64,000 nt of DNA from Micrococcus sp. EYE_212 (GTDB taxonomy: Bacteria > Actinomycetota > Actinomycetes > Actinomycetales > Micrococcaceae). Below, one piece after another: positions 52,436 through 59,681 of this stretch; positions within the stretch are counted from its first letter, which is position 1, and each line of letters opens with the position of its first letter. The stretch covers positions 1 through 64,000 of the forward strand of contig NZ_JAHXOZ010000011.1 of the NCBI RefSeq assembly GCF_023147585.1, written 5' to 3'. A program made the translations under genes and the position numbers. The notes beneath the pieces were generated by a model. It worked only from the letters and a program-made list of their open reading frames with translations, ran no database searches and was not told the DNA's origin.

Positions 52436-52486
52436 CCGACCGTGCGTTCAGGTATCAGTATCCCGGCCCGGTGTGACGGGGGTCAA
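52436..52486 (-). promoter_or_regulatory. paaJ-unit promoter with paa operator 2
   Basis: On the reverse strand: -35 TTGACC (52486-52481), 18 bases, -10 GATACT (52462-52457), then the operator CCGACCGTGCGTTCAG (52436-52451) over the start point, with AATTA beside it. Confidence 0.75.
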
Positions 52487-52664
52487 CCAGGGCGCGGGGT
52501 GTGACGGGGCGAGGACGTGATGGACGCCGTCGCCGGCGCCAAGCGCATCATCCTGGAGCTCAGTGGCGATCCGGACGAGCCCGCGCCGAGGCCCGCAGAC
52601 GCGCCGTTTCGTCCCCGACGTGGCGGCGTGTCTGCGGGCCTCCGCGACGGCCCGGCCCGCACAC
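52487..52664. repeat. gene-free segment with near-perfect palindrome (52589-52641)
   Basis: No gene is supported between the paaJ promoter and the transporter 3' end. Arms 52589-52606 and 52624-52641 pair at 17 of 18 positions (the exception is G-T) around a 17-base loop. The inner arm ACGCGCCG matches the palindromes at 46055 and 47184, while the outer stem AGGCCCGCAG is unrelated. A short open frame at 52517 runs straight into the palindrome and looks fortuitous. Confidence 0.75.
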
Positions 52665-52716
52665 CGCACGACGACGGCGCCTCCTCCCGTGGAGGAGGAG
52701 GCGCCGTCGTCGTGCG
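52665..52716 (-). terminator. transporter-gene terminator
   Basis: A perfect 23-bp stem (52665-52687 with 52694-52716) and six-base loop, 30 bases past the transporter stop. Very stable; it can also stop readthrough from the other side. Confidence 0.85.
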
Positions 52717-52746
52717 TGGCGGGCGGAGCCCGTCAGCGGAGGGTGA

Positions 52747-54102
52747 TCAGGCGGAGACCACCGGGGTGGAGCGGGTCGCGACGACCTCCTCGTCGTGCAG
52801 CTCGCGGTCCTGGATGCCCTTGGGCACCAGGAGGACGGCGATCAGGGAGATCGCGGAGATGCCCACGATGTACCAGGCGACGTACTCCCAGCCGTTCTTG
52901 ACGAGGAGATCGGCGATCAGCGGGGCGAAGGCGCCGCCGATGATGGTGCCGAGGGCGTATCCGATGGAGACGCCGGAGAAGCGGACGCGAGCCGGGAACA
53001 TCTCGGCGTACATGGCGGACTGCGGGCCGTACGAGGGGCCGAGGCCCATCGTCAGCACGAACAGGGCCAGGGCGAAGAGCGGCAGGGAGGCCGTGTTCAG
53101 CAGGCTGAACAGGGGGAACGCCCAGGCGATCAGGATCGCGTAGCCGACGACGAACGTGGTCTTGCGGCCGATCTTGTCGGAGATCCAGCCGCCGAACAGG
53201 GTGAAGATGAACCAGCCGAGGCCGCCCACGAGGCTCGCGGTCAGCACCTCTGCGGAGGTCATGCCCAGGCCCTTGGGGCCGCCGTACTTGGAGAACCAGG
53301 CGATCAGCAGGTAGCCCACGCCGTTGTTGGCCGCGAAGATCACGGCGGCGAGGATGACCTCCTTGGTGTGGCCGCGGAACAGCTCGCCCAGGGGGGCGGA
53401 CTCCTTGGCCTTGAGCTGCTGCATCTCCTTGAAGACCGGGGACTCCTCCACGGCCTTGCGGATGAAGTAGCCGACCACGATCAGGATGATCGAGATCAGG
53501 AAGGGGATGCGCCAGCCCCAGGTGAGGAAGGCCTCCTCGGTCATGTTGGAGCGCACCAGGAAGAGCACGCCGGTCGCCAGAATCATGCCGAGCGGCACGC
53601 CGACCTGGGGGGCCGCGCCGAAGAGGCCGCGCTTGCCCTTGGGGGCGTGCTCGACGGCCAGGAGGGCCGCGCCGCCCCACTCGCCGCCGGCGGAGAAGCC
53701 CTGGAGGAGGCGGAGCAGCACGAGCAGGATGGGGGCCCACACGCCGATCTGGGCGTAGGTGGGCAGGACGCCGATGAGCGTGGTGGCCACGCCCATGCCG
53801 ATCAGGGTGAAGGACAGGACGATCTTGCGACCGAACTTGTCGCCGAGGTGGCCCGCGATGATGGCGCCGAGGGGGCGCACGAGGAACGAGATGCCGAGGG
53901 TGACCCAGGCGGCGATCTGCGAGCCGGTCGAGCCCATCGGGGCGAAGAACAGGGCGGCGAAGACCAGTGCGGTGGCCTGGGCGAAGATGAAGAAGTCGTA
54001 CCACTCGATGGTGGTGCCGACGAGGGTGCCGGCGAGGACCTTGCGCTCCTCGCGGGGGTCGCGGGCGGCCGGGGCGGCTGGGGAGGCGACGGTATGGCTC
54101 AT
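52747..54102 (-). CDS. MHS-family MFS transporter, probable phenylacetate permease
   Basis: A 451-residue, 12-helix importer of the metabolite:proton symporter family. It shows GTTIEWYDFFIFAQATALVFAALFF (helix 1), LVRPLGAIIAGHLGDKFGRKIVL (the MFS loop 2-3 motif), RLLQGFSAGGEWGGAALLAVEHAPKGKRG (family signature) and GGWISDKIGRKTTFVVGYAI (loop 8-9). Relatives carry shikimate, proline/betaine or aromatic acids. A paa-type operator stands before it (54163-54178) and paa units lie on both sides, so phenylacetate is the likely substrate; that is inference. ATG follows AGGAG. Confidence 0.88.
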   Translation of the reverse strand: MSHTVASPAAPAARDPREERKVLAGTLVGTTIEWYDFFIFAQATALVFAALFFAPMGSTGSQIAAWVTLGISFLVRPLGAIIAGHLGDKFGRKIVLSFTLIGMGVATTLIGVLPTYAQIGVWAPILLVLLRLLQGFSAGGEWGGAALLAVEHAPKGKRGLFGAAPQVGVPLGMILATGVLFLVRSNMTEEAFLTWGWRIPFLISIILIVVGYFIRKAVEESPVFKEMQQLKAKESAPLGELFRGHTKEVILAAVIFAANNGVGYLLIAWFSKYGGPKGLGMTSAEVLTASLVGGLGWFIFTLFGGWISDKIGRKTTFVVGYAILIAWAFPLFSLLNTASLPLFALALFVLTMGLGPSYGPQSAMYAEMFPARVRFSGVSIGYALGTIIGGAFAPLIADLLVKNGWEYVAWYIVGISAISLIAVLLVPKGIQDRELHDEEVVATRSTPVVSA

Positions 54103-54162
54103 GGGTGCTCCTGGGGTGAGGGGCTGCGGCCTGCGGTGCGAGACGGCGAGAGACGCATGTGA

Positions 54163-54178
54163 CCGACCGCTCGGTCGG
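54163..54178 (-). promoter_or_regulatory. paa operator 5, before the transporter gene
   Basis: CCGACCGCTCGGTCGG, a palindrome except for its central bases and matching the consensus CYGAMCGNNCGKTCRG. It lies about 60 bases before the transporter ATG. The AT-richer GTATACGATG at 54196 may supply the -10. Confidence 0.65.
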
Positions 54179-54274
54179 GAAGTGACACGGGTCACCGTAT
54201 ACGATGTGGTGTGACTCGCGCCACGCCCTCGAGGGATGTCGTGATTGTGACGTCCCCCACGGTCCGCTCGACGG

Positions 54275-54310
54275 CGCCGCCCGCCCCCTCTCGCGGAGGG
54301 GCGGACGGCG
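54275..54310 (-). terminator. terminator of the paaABCDE-paaG operon
   Basis: Stem 54275-54287 with 54298-54310 (CGCCGCCCGCCCC, one mismatch) and a ten-base loop, 43 bases past the paaG stop. Confidence 0.6.
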
Positions 54311-54352
54311 TCGTGGTCTGGGTGTCGCGGGGGCCTGTGGAGGACGGAGGGC

Positions 54353-55138
54353 TCAGCCGCGGCCGGTGAACTCCGGCTTGCGCTTCTCCTGGAAGGCCTT
54401 GAAGCCCTCCGCGTAGTCGGCGGTGCCGCACAGGTCGCCCTGCGCCACGTTCTCCGCGTCGAGGGACTCCCACAGGCCGACGCGCTCGTCACGGATCTGG
54501 CGGACCAGCTCCTTCGACGCGCGGAAGGCCAGCGTCGCGCCGGAGGCCACCTGGGCGGCCTTGGCACGGGTGAACTCCAGCAGCTCCTCGGCCGGGACCG
54601 CGCGGGAGAACAGGCCCGCCTGCACGGCCTCGGCCCCCGATATCAGCTCGGCGGTGTAGATGAGGTCGAGCGTGCGGTGCGCGCCCAGGCGCTCGGTGAA
54701 CAGCCAGTGGCCACCCGAGTCCAGGGTGGCGCCGAGGTTGGCGAACGGCGAGCCGATCTTGGCGTTCTCGGCCACGTAGACCACGTCGGTGGCGATCGCG
54801 AGGCCGAGTCCCACGCCGAGGCACGCGCCCTGCACGGCCGCGAACGTCGGCACCGGGATCTCCGACATCGTCCGCAGCACGGGGGTGACCCTGTCCCGCA
54901 GGTACGCGGTGGCGTCGTCGTCGGCGGGCGTGACGTGGGAGATGTCCCGGCCCGCGCAGAACCCGCGCCCCTCGCCGCGCAGCAGCATGGCGCGGACCTC
55001 GCCGGTCTCGACGCCGGCCGCGGCCTCCGCATAGGCCTCGCCGAGCTCGGCCAGGGCGGCCTCGTCGAGGGCGTTCATCTTCTGGGGCGCGTCGAGGACG
55101 ATCTCGGCGACGCCGTCGGCGATGCTCAGCTGGATCAC
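54353..55138 (-). CDS. paaG: ring-1,2-epoxyphenylacetyl-CoA isomerase PaaG
   Basis: A 261-residue crotonase-family isomerase that turns 1,2-epoxyphenylacetyl-CoA into oxepin-CoA. RGEGRGFCAGRDISHV (oxyanion hole 1), VQGACLGVGLGLAIATDVVYVA (hole 2) and ANLGATLDSGGHWLF, with the catalytic Asp where hydratases have Glu, match PaaG. The C terminus GTADYAEGFKAFQEKRKPEFTG matches closely the PaaG ending. GTG start after AAGGAG. Last gene of the paaABCDE operon, 49 bases after paaE, placing the isomerase with the epoxidase that makes its substrate. Confidence 0.85.
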   Translation of the reverse strand: MIQLSIADGVAEIVLDAPQKMNALDEAALAELGEAYAEAAAGVETGEVRAMLLRGEGRGFCAGRDISHVTPADDDATAYLRDRVTPVLRTMSEIPVPTFAAVQGACLGVGLGLAIATDVVYVAENAKIGSPFANLGATLDSGGHWLFTERLGAHRTLDLIYTAELISGAEAVQAGLFSRAVPAEELLEFTRAKAAQVASGATLAFRASKELVRQIRDERVGLWESLDAENVAQGDLCGTADYAEGFKAFQEKRKPEFTGRG

Positions 55139-55187
55139 GGGGGCTCCTTCGGGCGGCTCGGTCTGGCTCAGGCGGGGCGGGCGCGGA

Positions 55188-56357
55188 TCAGGCGTCGAAG
55201 TCGACGGTGATGGCGTCCGAGGTGGGGCGGGTCTGGCACGTGAGGACGTAGCCGGCGTCGACCTCGTCCTTCTCGAGGGCGTAGTTCTCGCCCATCTCGT
55301 ACGTGCCGTCGGTGACCTTGGCGCGGCAGGTGCCGCACACGCCGCCGGCGCACGCGAACGGGACGTCCGAGCGCACGCGCAGGGCGGCGTTCAGGATGGT
55401 CTCGTGCGCGGACGCGGGGGAGTCGACCTTGGCGGTCAGGCCGTCCAGGTTGAACTCGATGGTGACGTTCCTGCCCGAGGGGTCCGCCTCCACCACGCGG
55501 CCGGACTGGCCCTGCGGGCTCTCCGGCTTGCCGGTGGTGAACAGCTCGAAGCGGATGTCGTCCTCGTCCACGCCGCGCTTCGCGAGGGTGTCCCGCATGA
55601 GCTGCACGAGCTCGAACGGGCCGCAGAGGAACCACTCGTCGGTGCCGTCCACGTCGATCACCTGGTTGAGCAGGGTCTCGAGCTTCTCGGCGTCGATGCG
55701 GCCGGAGAGCAGCGGGGAGACGCGCTGCTCGCGGGAGAGCACGTGGTGCACGGAGAAGCGGGCGGGGTACTTGTCCTTGAGGTCGCCGAGCTCCTCGGCG
55801 AACATCACGTCCATGGCCGAGCGGTTCGCGTAGACCAGGTCGAAGCGCGAGGTCTCCGACGCGGCCAGCACGGCCTTCGCGATCGCCATGATCGGCGTGA
55901 TGCCCGAGCCCGCGGCGAACGCCACGAGGTGGGCGTTGCCCTTCTTGGCCACCTGCTCCGCGGCCACCTTCTCGGCGTCGTTGAGCGAGGTGATGTGCGA
56001 GCGCGAGGTGAACGCGCCCTGCGGGTTCATCACGTCGATCTTCTCGCCCACCTGCAGCTGCTCGTTCGCCCAGGTGGAGAACCGGCCGCCGAAGTCCTTC
56101 TTCACGGCCACGCGGATCTCGCCGCGCGTCGGGACGGCGCAGATGGAGTACGAGCGGCGGACCTCCTGCCCCTCCAGCTCCTTGCGCAGGGCGACGTACT
56201 GGCCCGGCACGTAGTCGTAGTCGTCCGCGAGCTCCTCGGGCACCGCGAAGGTGACCTCCACGGAGTCCTCGGTGAGCCTGCGCAGCTCGGTCACCTCGAG
56301 GGTGTTGAAGGCGGCGCGGCGCTTGCCGGCGGCGGGGGCGGCGGTGGTCTCGGTCAT
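55188..56357 (-). CDS. paaE: phenylacetyl-CoA epoxidase reductase PaaE
   Basis: A 389-residue electron-transfer subunit. An FAD domain (YVPGQYVALRKE and RRSYSICAVP near residue 65) and an NAD domain (AFAAGSGITPIMAIAKAVL; WFLCGPFELVQLM) precede a C-terminal plant-type [2Fe-2S] ferredoxin with Cys336, Cys341, Cys344 and Cys374. It passes electrons from NAD(P)H to the PaaA di-iron centre. Its ATG overlaps the paaD stop (ATGA). Confidence 0.94.
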   Translation of the reverse strand: MTETTAAPAAGKRRAAFNTLEVTELRRLTEDSVEVTFAVPEELADDYDYVPGQYVALRKELEGQEVRRSYSICAVPTRGEIRVAVKKDFGGRFSTWANEQLQVGEKIDVMNPQGAFTSRSHITSLNDAEKVAAEQVAKKGNAHLVAFAAGSGITPIMAIAKAVLAASETSRFDLVYANRSAMDVMFAEELGDLKDKYPARFSVHHVLSREQRVSPLLSGRIDAEKLETLLNQVIDVDGTDEWFLCGPFELVQLMRDTLAKRGVDEDDIRFELFTTGKPESPQGQSGRVVEADPSGRNVTIEFNLDGLTAKVDSPASAHETILNAALRVRSDVPFACAGGVCGTCRAKVTDGTYEMGENYALEKDEVDAGYVLTCQTRPTSDAITVDFDA

Positions 56358-56866
56358 CAGTGCACCTTGAAGTAGTCGAAGGGCTCGAGGCACTCGTTGC
56401 AGGTGTACAGCGCCTTGCACGAGGTGGAGCCGAAGCGGGTGATCTCGCGGGTGTTCAGGGAGTGGCAGCGGGGGCACTTGACGGTCAGCCCGATCCGCAC
56501 GGGGCCGCCGTCGGCGCGCGCCGACGGCGGGGCGATCCCGTACTCGTTGAGCTTGGCCTTGCCCTCGTCCGTCATCCAGTCCGTGGTCCACGCCGGCTGG
56601 AGGACCAGCCGCACCTCCACATCCGCGAACCCGGCGCGGGTGAGCGCGCGGGTCACGTCCGTGGAGATGGTCTCCATCGCGGGGCAGCCGGAGTACGTGG
56701 GGGTGATGACGACGACGGCCTTCTCGCCGTCCGCGTGCGCGTCCCGGAGGATCCCCAGGTCCGCGATGGACAGCACGGGGATCTCCGGGTCGTGCACGGT
56801 GGAGGCCGCGTCCCAGACCCGCGCGTCGGCGGGGTCGGCGGGGCGCAGCTCGCTGGCGGTGGTCAC
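56357..56866 (-). CDS. paaD: phenylacetyl-CoA epoxidase subunit PaaD
   Basis: A 169-residue MIP18/DUF59-type protein, probably needed to mature the Fe-S or di-iron centre of the epoxidase. The N-terminal DUF59 domain has VHDPEIPVLSIADLGILRD and VITPTYSGCPAMETIS, with the conserved Cys. The C terminus has a zinc-ribbon-like CPRCHS...CNEC pair (VKCPRCHSLNTREITRFGSTSCKALYTCNECLEPFDYFK). GTG start overlapping the paaC stop. Confidence 0.92.
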   Translation of the reverse strand: MTTASELRPADPADARVWDAASTVHDPEIPVLSIADLGILRDAHADGEKAVVVITPTYSGCPAMETISTDVTRALTRAGFADVEVRLVLQPAWTTDWMTDEGKAKLNEYGIAPPSARADGGPVRIGLTVKCPRCHSLNTREITRFGSTSCKALYTCNECLEPFDYFKVH

Positions 56867-57696
56867 CAGGTGGCCCCCGGGTGACGGCGGGCCAGGGACT
56901 GCATCTCGGCCAGGATGTAGCCGCGGTGCTCGCTCATCTCACCGGAGCGGTCGCCGCCGCGGGCGGTGCCCGTCGCGGGGACCTGCAGGCCGGCCGCCGT
57001 GATGGCGGACGTCAGGCGGGACATCGTCGGCTCCTCGAGGGAGGAGGGGAGCACCGCGACGCCCTCCTCCGCGAGCGAGCGGGTGAGGTCGTCGTCGTGG
57101 AAGAGCTCGGGCACGTAGGGCCACAGCTCGTCCAGGCCGCGCTGCATGCGGCGCGCCGACTCCTCGGCGCCGAGGCCCAGGCGGTTGAGCCACTCGGCGG
57201 CGTGGTCCTGGTGGTACAGGACCTCCTTGAGCGCCTTGTCCGCGATGGCGGCCAGGGTGGCGTCCGTGGACTCCTTCAGGCGCGAGTAGAGCTCGTACGC
57301 GTAGAAGGAGAAGTACAGCTGACGCGCGATGGTCTTGGCGAAGTCGCCGTTCTCGGCCTCCACGAGGCGGACGGAGCGGAACTCCTCCTCGTCGCGGAAG
57401 TAGGCCAGGTCGTCCTCGCTCTTCCCCCACGCCGTGCCGGCGTAGGAGAGGAGGAAGCGGGCATGGCCGACGAGGTCCAGGGCGATGTTGCCGAGGGCGA
57501 TGTCCTCCTCGAGCTCCGGGGCGCGGGAGATCCACCAGGAGAGGCGCTGGCCGAGCATGAGCGAGTCGTCGCCCAGGTACACGGCGTAGCGGGCCACCTC
57601 GTCCGAGGCCTTCTGCTCACCGGAGGAGATCTCCTCCGCGGTGATGGCGACGCCGGCGGAGTGCTTCGTGGCGGAGTCGTTGGTCGCGAAGCTCAC
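56863..57696 (-). CDS. paaC: phenylacetyl-CoA epoxidase subunit PaaC
   Basis: A 277-residue ferritin-like structural subunit that pairs with PaaA. It has GDDSLMLGQRLSWWISRAPELEEDIALGNIALDLVGHARFLLSYAG and FSFYAYELYSRL. The metal ligands are degenerate, as expected for PaaC. GTG at 57696 overlaps the paaB stop; the frame is open further upstream, but only this start gives the conserved N terminus. Its stop overlaps the paaD GTG. Confidence 0.93.
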   Translation of the reverse strand: MSFATNDSATKHSAGVAITAEEISSGEQKASDEVARYAVYLGDDSLMLGQRLSWWISRAPELEEDIALGNIALDLVGHARFLLSYAGTAWGKSEDDLAYFRDEEEFRSVRLVEAENGDFAKTIARQLYFSFYAYELYSRLKESTDATLAAIADKALKEVLYHQDHAAEWLNRLGLGAEESARRMQRGLDELWPYVPELFHDDDLTRSLAEEGVAVLPSSLEEPTMSRLTSAITAAGLQVPATGTARGGDRSGEMSEHRGYILAEMQSLARRHPGATW

Positions 57697-57995
57697 AGGT
57701 GGGGCACCCCCTCGGACTTCTGGTAGTAGGTGGCGTGGCGGTAGGACTTGCCCTGGGCGGACTCGAAGAAGCCGCCCTTGGAGTCCGGGTCCGAGGCCGC
57801 GATCGCGTCCGCGGGGACGACCCACACGGAGGTGCCCTCGTTGCGGCGCGTGTAGAGGTCACGGCCGTTGCGCAGCGCCATGGTGGCGTCCGGGGCGTGC
57901 AGCGAGCCCGCGTGCACGTGGGAGAGGCCGCGGTTCGCGCGGACGAAGACCTCCCAGAGGGGCCACTCGTTCGAGGCGGAGGTGTTCTCGGTCAT
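57693..57995 (-). CDS. paaB: phenylacetyl-CoA epoxidase subunit PaaB
   Basis: A 100-residue small subunit: WPLWEVFVRANRGLSHVHAGSLHAPDATMALRNGRDLYTRRNEGTSVWVVPADAI, the PaaB family sequence. It bridges PaaAC heterodimers in the epoxidase complex. Three bases separate it from paaA. Confidence 0.94.
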   Translation of the reverse strand: MTENTSASNEWPLWEVFVRANRGLSHVHAGSLHAPDATMALRNGRDLYTRRNEGTSVWVVPADAIAASDPDSKGGFFESAQGKSYRHATYYQKSEGVPHL

Positions 57996-57998
57996 GGA

Positions 57999-59006
57999 TC
58001 AGGCTCCGATCAGCTGGGTGTCGGCCGCGGCGTGCTGCTCGGCCTGGCGGCGGGCGTAGGCGGCGGCGGCCTCGCGGACCCAGGCGCCGTCCTCGTGGGC
58101 CTGGATGCGGCGGGCCAGGCGCTGCGTGTTCATGGGGCCGTTGCCCTTGATCACGGCGTTGAACTCCTCCCAGTCCAGCTGGCCGTAGTCGTAGTGGCCG
58201 CGCTCCTCGTTCCACTTCAGGTCCGGGTCCGGCAGGGTCAGCCCGAGGGCCTCGGCCTGCGGGACGATCATGTCCACGAAGCGCTGGCGCAGGTCGTCGT
58301 TGGAGAAGCGCTTGACCTTCCACGCCATCGACTGCTGGGAGTTCGGGGAGTCGGCGTCCGGCGGGCCGAACATCTGCAGGGCAGGGCCGTAGGTGCGGTC
58401 CACCGCGTCCTGGGCCATCTGCTTCTGCTCCGGGGTGCCGTTCGAGAGCTCGAAGAGGATCTCCCAGCCCTGGCGCTGGTGGAACGACTCCTCCTTGCAG
58501 ATGCGCACCATCGCGCGGCCGTACGGGCCGTAGGAGGCGCGGCACAGCGGCACCTGGTTGCAGATCGCGGCGCCGTCCACGAGCCAGCCGATCGCGCCCA
58601 TGTCCGCCCACGTGCGGGCCGGGTAGTTGAAGATCGAGGAGTACTTGGCGCGGCCGGTGATCAGCTGCTGGTTGAGCACGTCGCGCGGGGTGCCGAGGGT
58701 CTCGGCGGCCGAGTACAGGTACAGGCCGTGGCCGGCCTCGTCCTGCACCTTGGCCATGAGGATGGCCTTGCGCTTGAGCGAGGGGGCGCGCGTGATCCAG
58801 TTGGCCTCCGGCTGCATGCCGATGATCTCGGAGTGCGCGTGCTGGGAGACCTGGCGGGTCAGGGACCTGCGGTACGCCTCGGGCATCCAGTCGCGGGGCT
58901 CGATGCGCGAGTCCTCCGCGATCAGGCGATCGAAGTTCTCCTGGCCGGCCGCATCCTCGGGGGACGGGACGGAGGCCAGGGGGGTGGTCGAGCTGGTCTG
59001 CGTCAT
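57999..59006 (-). CDS. paaA: phenylacetyl-CoA epoxidase catalytic subunit PaaA
   Basis: A 335-residue di-iron oxygenase subunit that epoxidises phenylacetyl-CoA with O2. Ferritin-like helices carry [32 protein letters not shown] (Glu-x-x-His) and [15 protein letters not shown] (Glu-Glu-x-x-His), the iron ligands. The ATG at 59006 follows GAGGTGAA. First gene of paaABCDE-paaG under the promoter and operator at 59077-59119. Confidence 0.96.
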   Translation of the reverse strand: MTQTSSTTPLASVPSPEDAAGQENFDRLIAEDSRIEPRDWMPEAYRRSLTRQVSQHAHSEIIGMQPEANWITRAPSLKRKAILMAKVQDEAGHGLYLYSAAETLGTPRDVLNQQLITGRAKYSSIFNYPARTWADMGAIGWLVDGAAICNQVPLCRASYGPYGRAMVRICKEESFHQRQGWEILFELSNGTPEQKQMAQDAVDRTYGPALQMFGPPDADSPNSQQSMAWKVKRFSNDDLRQRFVDMIVPQAEALGLTLPDPDLKWNEERGHYDYGQLDWEEFNAVIKGNGPMNTQRLARRIQAHEDGAWVREAAAAYARRQAEQHAAADTQLIGA

Positions 59007-59076
59007 GGGGTTCACCTCACGTGAGAGTGCGGGCTGATGGTCCGTGCCCGGGGTCCGCGCGCGGCGGATCGAATTA

Positions 59077-59119
59077 CTGACCGTTCGTTCAGGATAGGGG
59101 AGGGTGTGAGGTGGGTCAA
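59077..59119 (-). promoter_or_regulatory. paaA promoter with paa operator 3
   Basis: On the reverse strand: -35 TTGACC (59119-59114), 17 bases, -10 TATCCT (59096-59091), operator CTGACCGTTCGTTCAG (59077-59092) over the start point, AATTA adjoining. The best-formed promoter in the window; the operator resembles the PaaR site reported in Thermus (CNAACG-N2-CGTTNG). Confidence 0.8.
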
Positions 59120-59216
59120 CACCCCCGCCCGCCGGCTCCTCCTGCACAGGTCACGACGCACGGGCCCCCGTCCCCGGCCGGCCCCTCGCCCGGGGAACGT
59201 GGCCGGGCGCCCTCCC

Positions 59217-59222
59217 TACCGT
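59217..59222 (+). promoter_or_regulatory. leaderless -10 box (coiled-coil gene)
   Basis: TACCGT, six bases, ATG at 59229. Confidence 0.6.
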
Positions 59223-59228
59223 GGGGCC

Positions 59229-59681
59229 ATGCCCGTCGCCGAGCTGATCTCCGCGCCCCTCCTCCCTCCCTCCCCGGTCCCGCTGCTGCGCGCCGTGGGC
59301 CTGGACGACGTCGTCGCGTCCCTCGCCGGCCGCTTCAGCGGCGCGCAGGACGATCTCGAGGACGCGCTGGGGGCCGCTACGGTGCTGCGCGCGGCGTGGG
59401 ATCCCCTCCGGGGGCTGCTCCGGGAGCTCCTGGCGGCGCAGGGGATCATCCGCGCGACCCTCGAGGTGGAGTGGCGGTCGAGCGCGGCGCGGGAGCACCT
59501 GGCCCGGGCCGAGGCGCTGCTGGCCGAGGCGGGGGCGCTCGTCTCCTCCGCCGAGGAGTGGCTGGCCCTGCTCGCCGCGGCCGAGCGGGAGGCTGAGGAC
59601 GCCCGGCTCGCCGCCGAGCAGCGCATCCGCCGGGTGGAGGAGTCCGCCCGGGCCGCACTGCTGAGCGTGGCGGGGGTGTGA
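59229..59681 (+). CDS. Ala/Glu-rich coiled-coil protein
   Basis: A 150-residue, almost fully helical protein with no signal peptide. Residues 25-145 form long amphipathic heptads (LLRELLAAQGIIRATLEVEW; LARAEALLAEAGALVSSAEEWLALLAAAEREAEDARLAAEQRI). The lengths and helix-turn-helix look recall WXG100/ESX-type small proteins, though only EEWLA holds a Trp near a turn. It overlaps the hydrolase gene by four bases (GTGA), so the pair is coexpressed and may form a complex. Function unknown. Confidence 0.7.
   Translation: MPVAELISAPLLPPSPVPLLRAVGLDDVVASLAGRFSGAQDDLEDALGAATVLRAAWDPLRGLLRELLAAQGIIRATLEVEWRSSAAREHLARAEALLAEAGALVSSAEEWLALLAAAEREAEDARLAAEQRIRRVEESARAALLSVAGV

Noticed and set aside
52517-53143. 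A forward frame starting in the paaJ/transporter gap
   Set aside because: It crosses a palindrome and a terminator and then runs antisense to the transporter. No homology is recognisable and there is no ribosome site.
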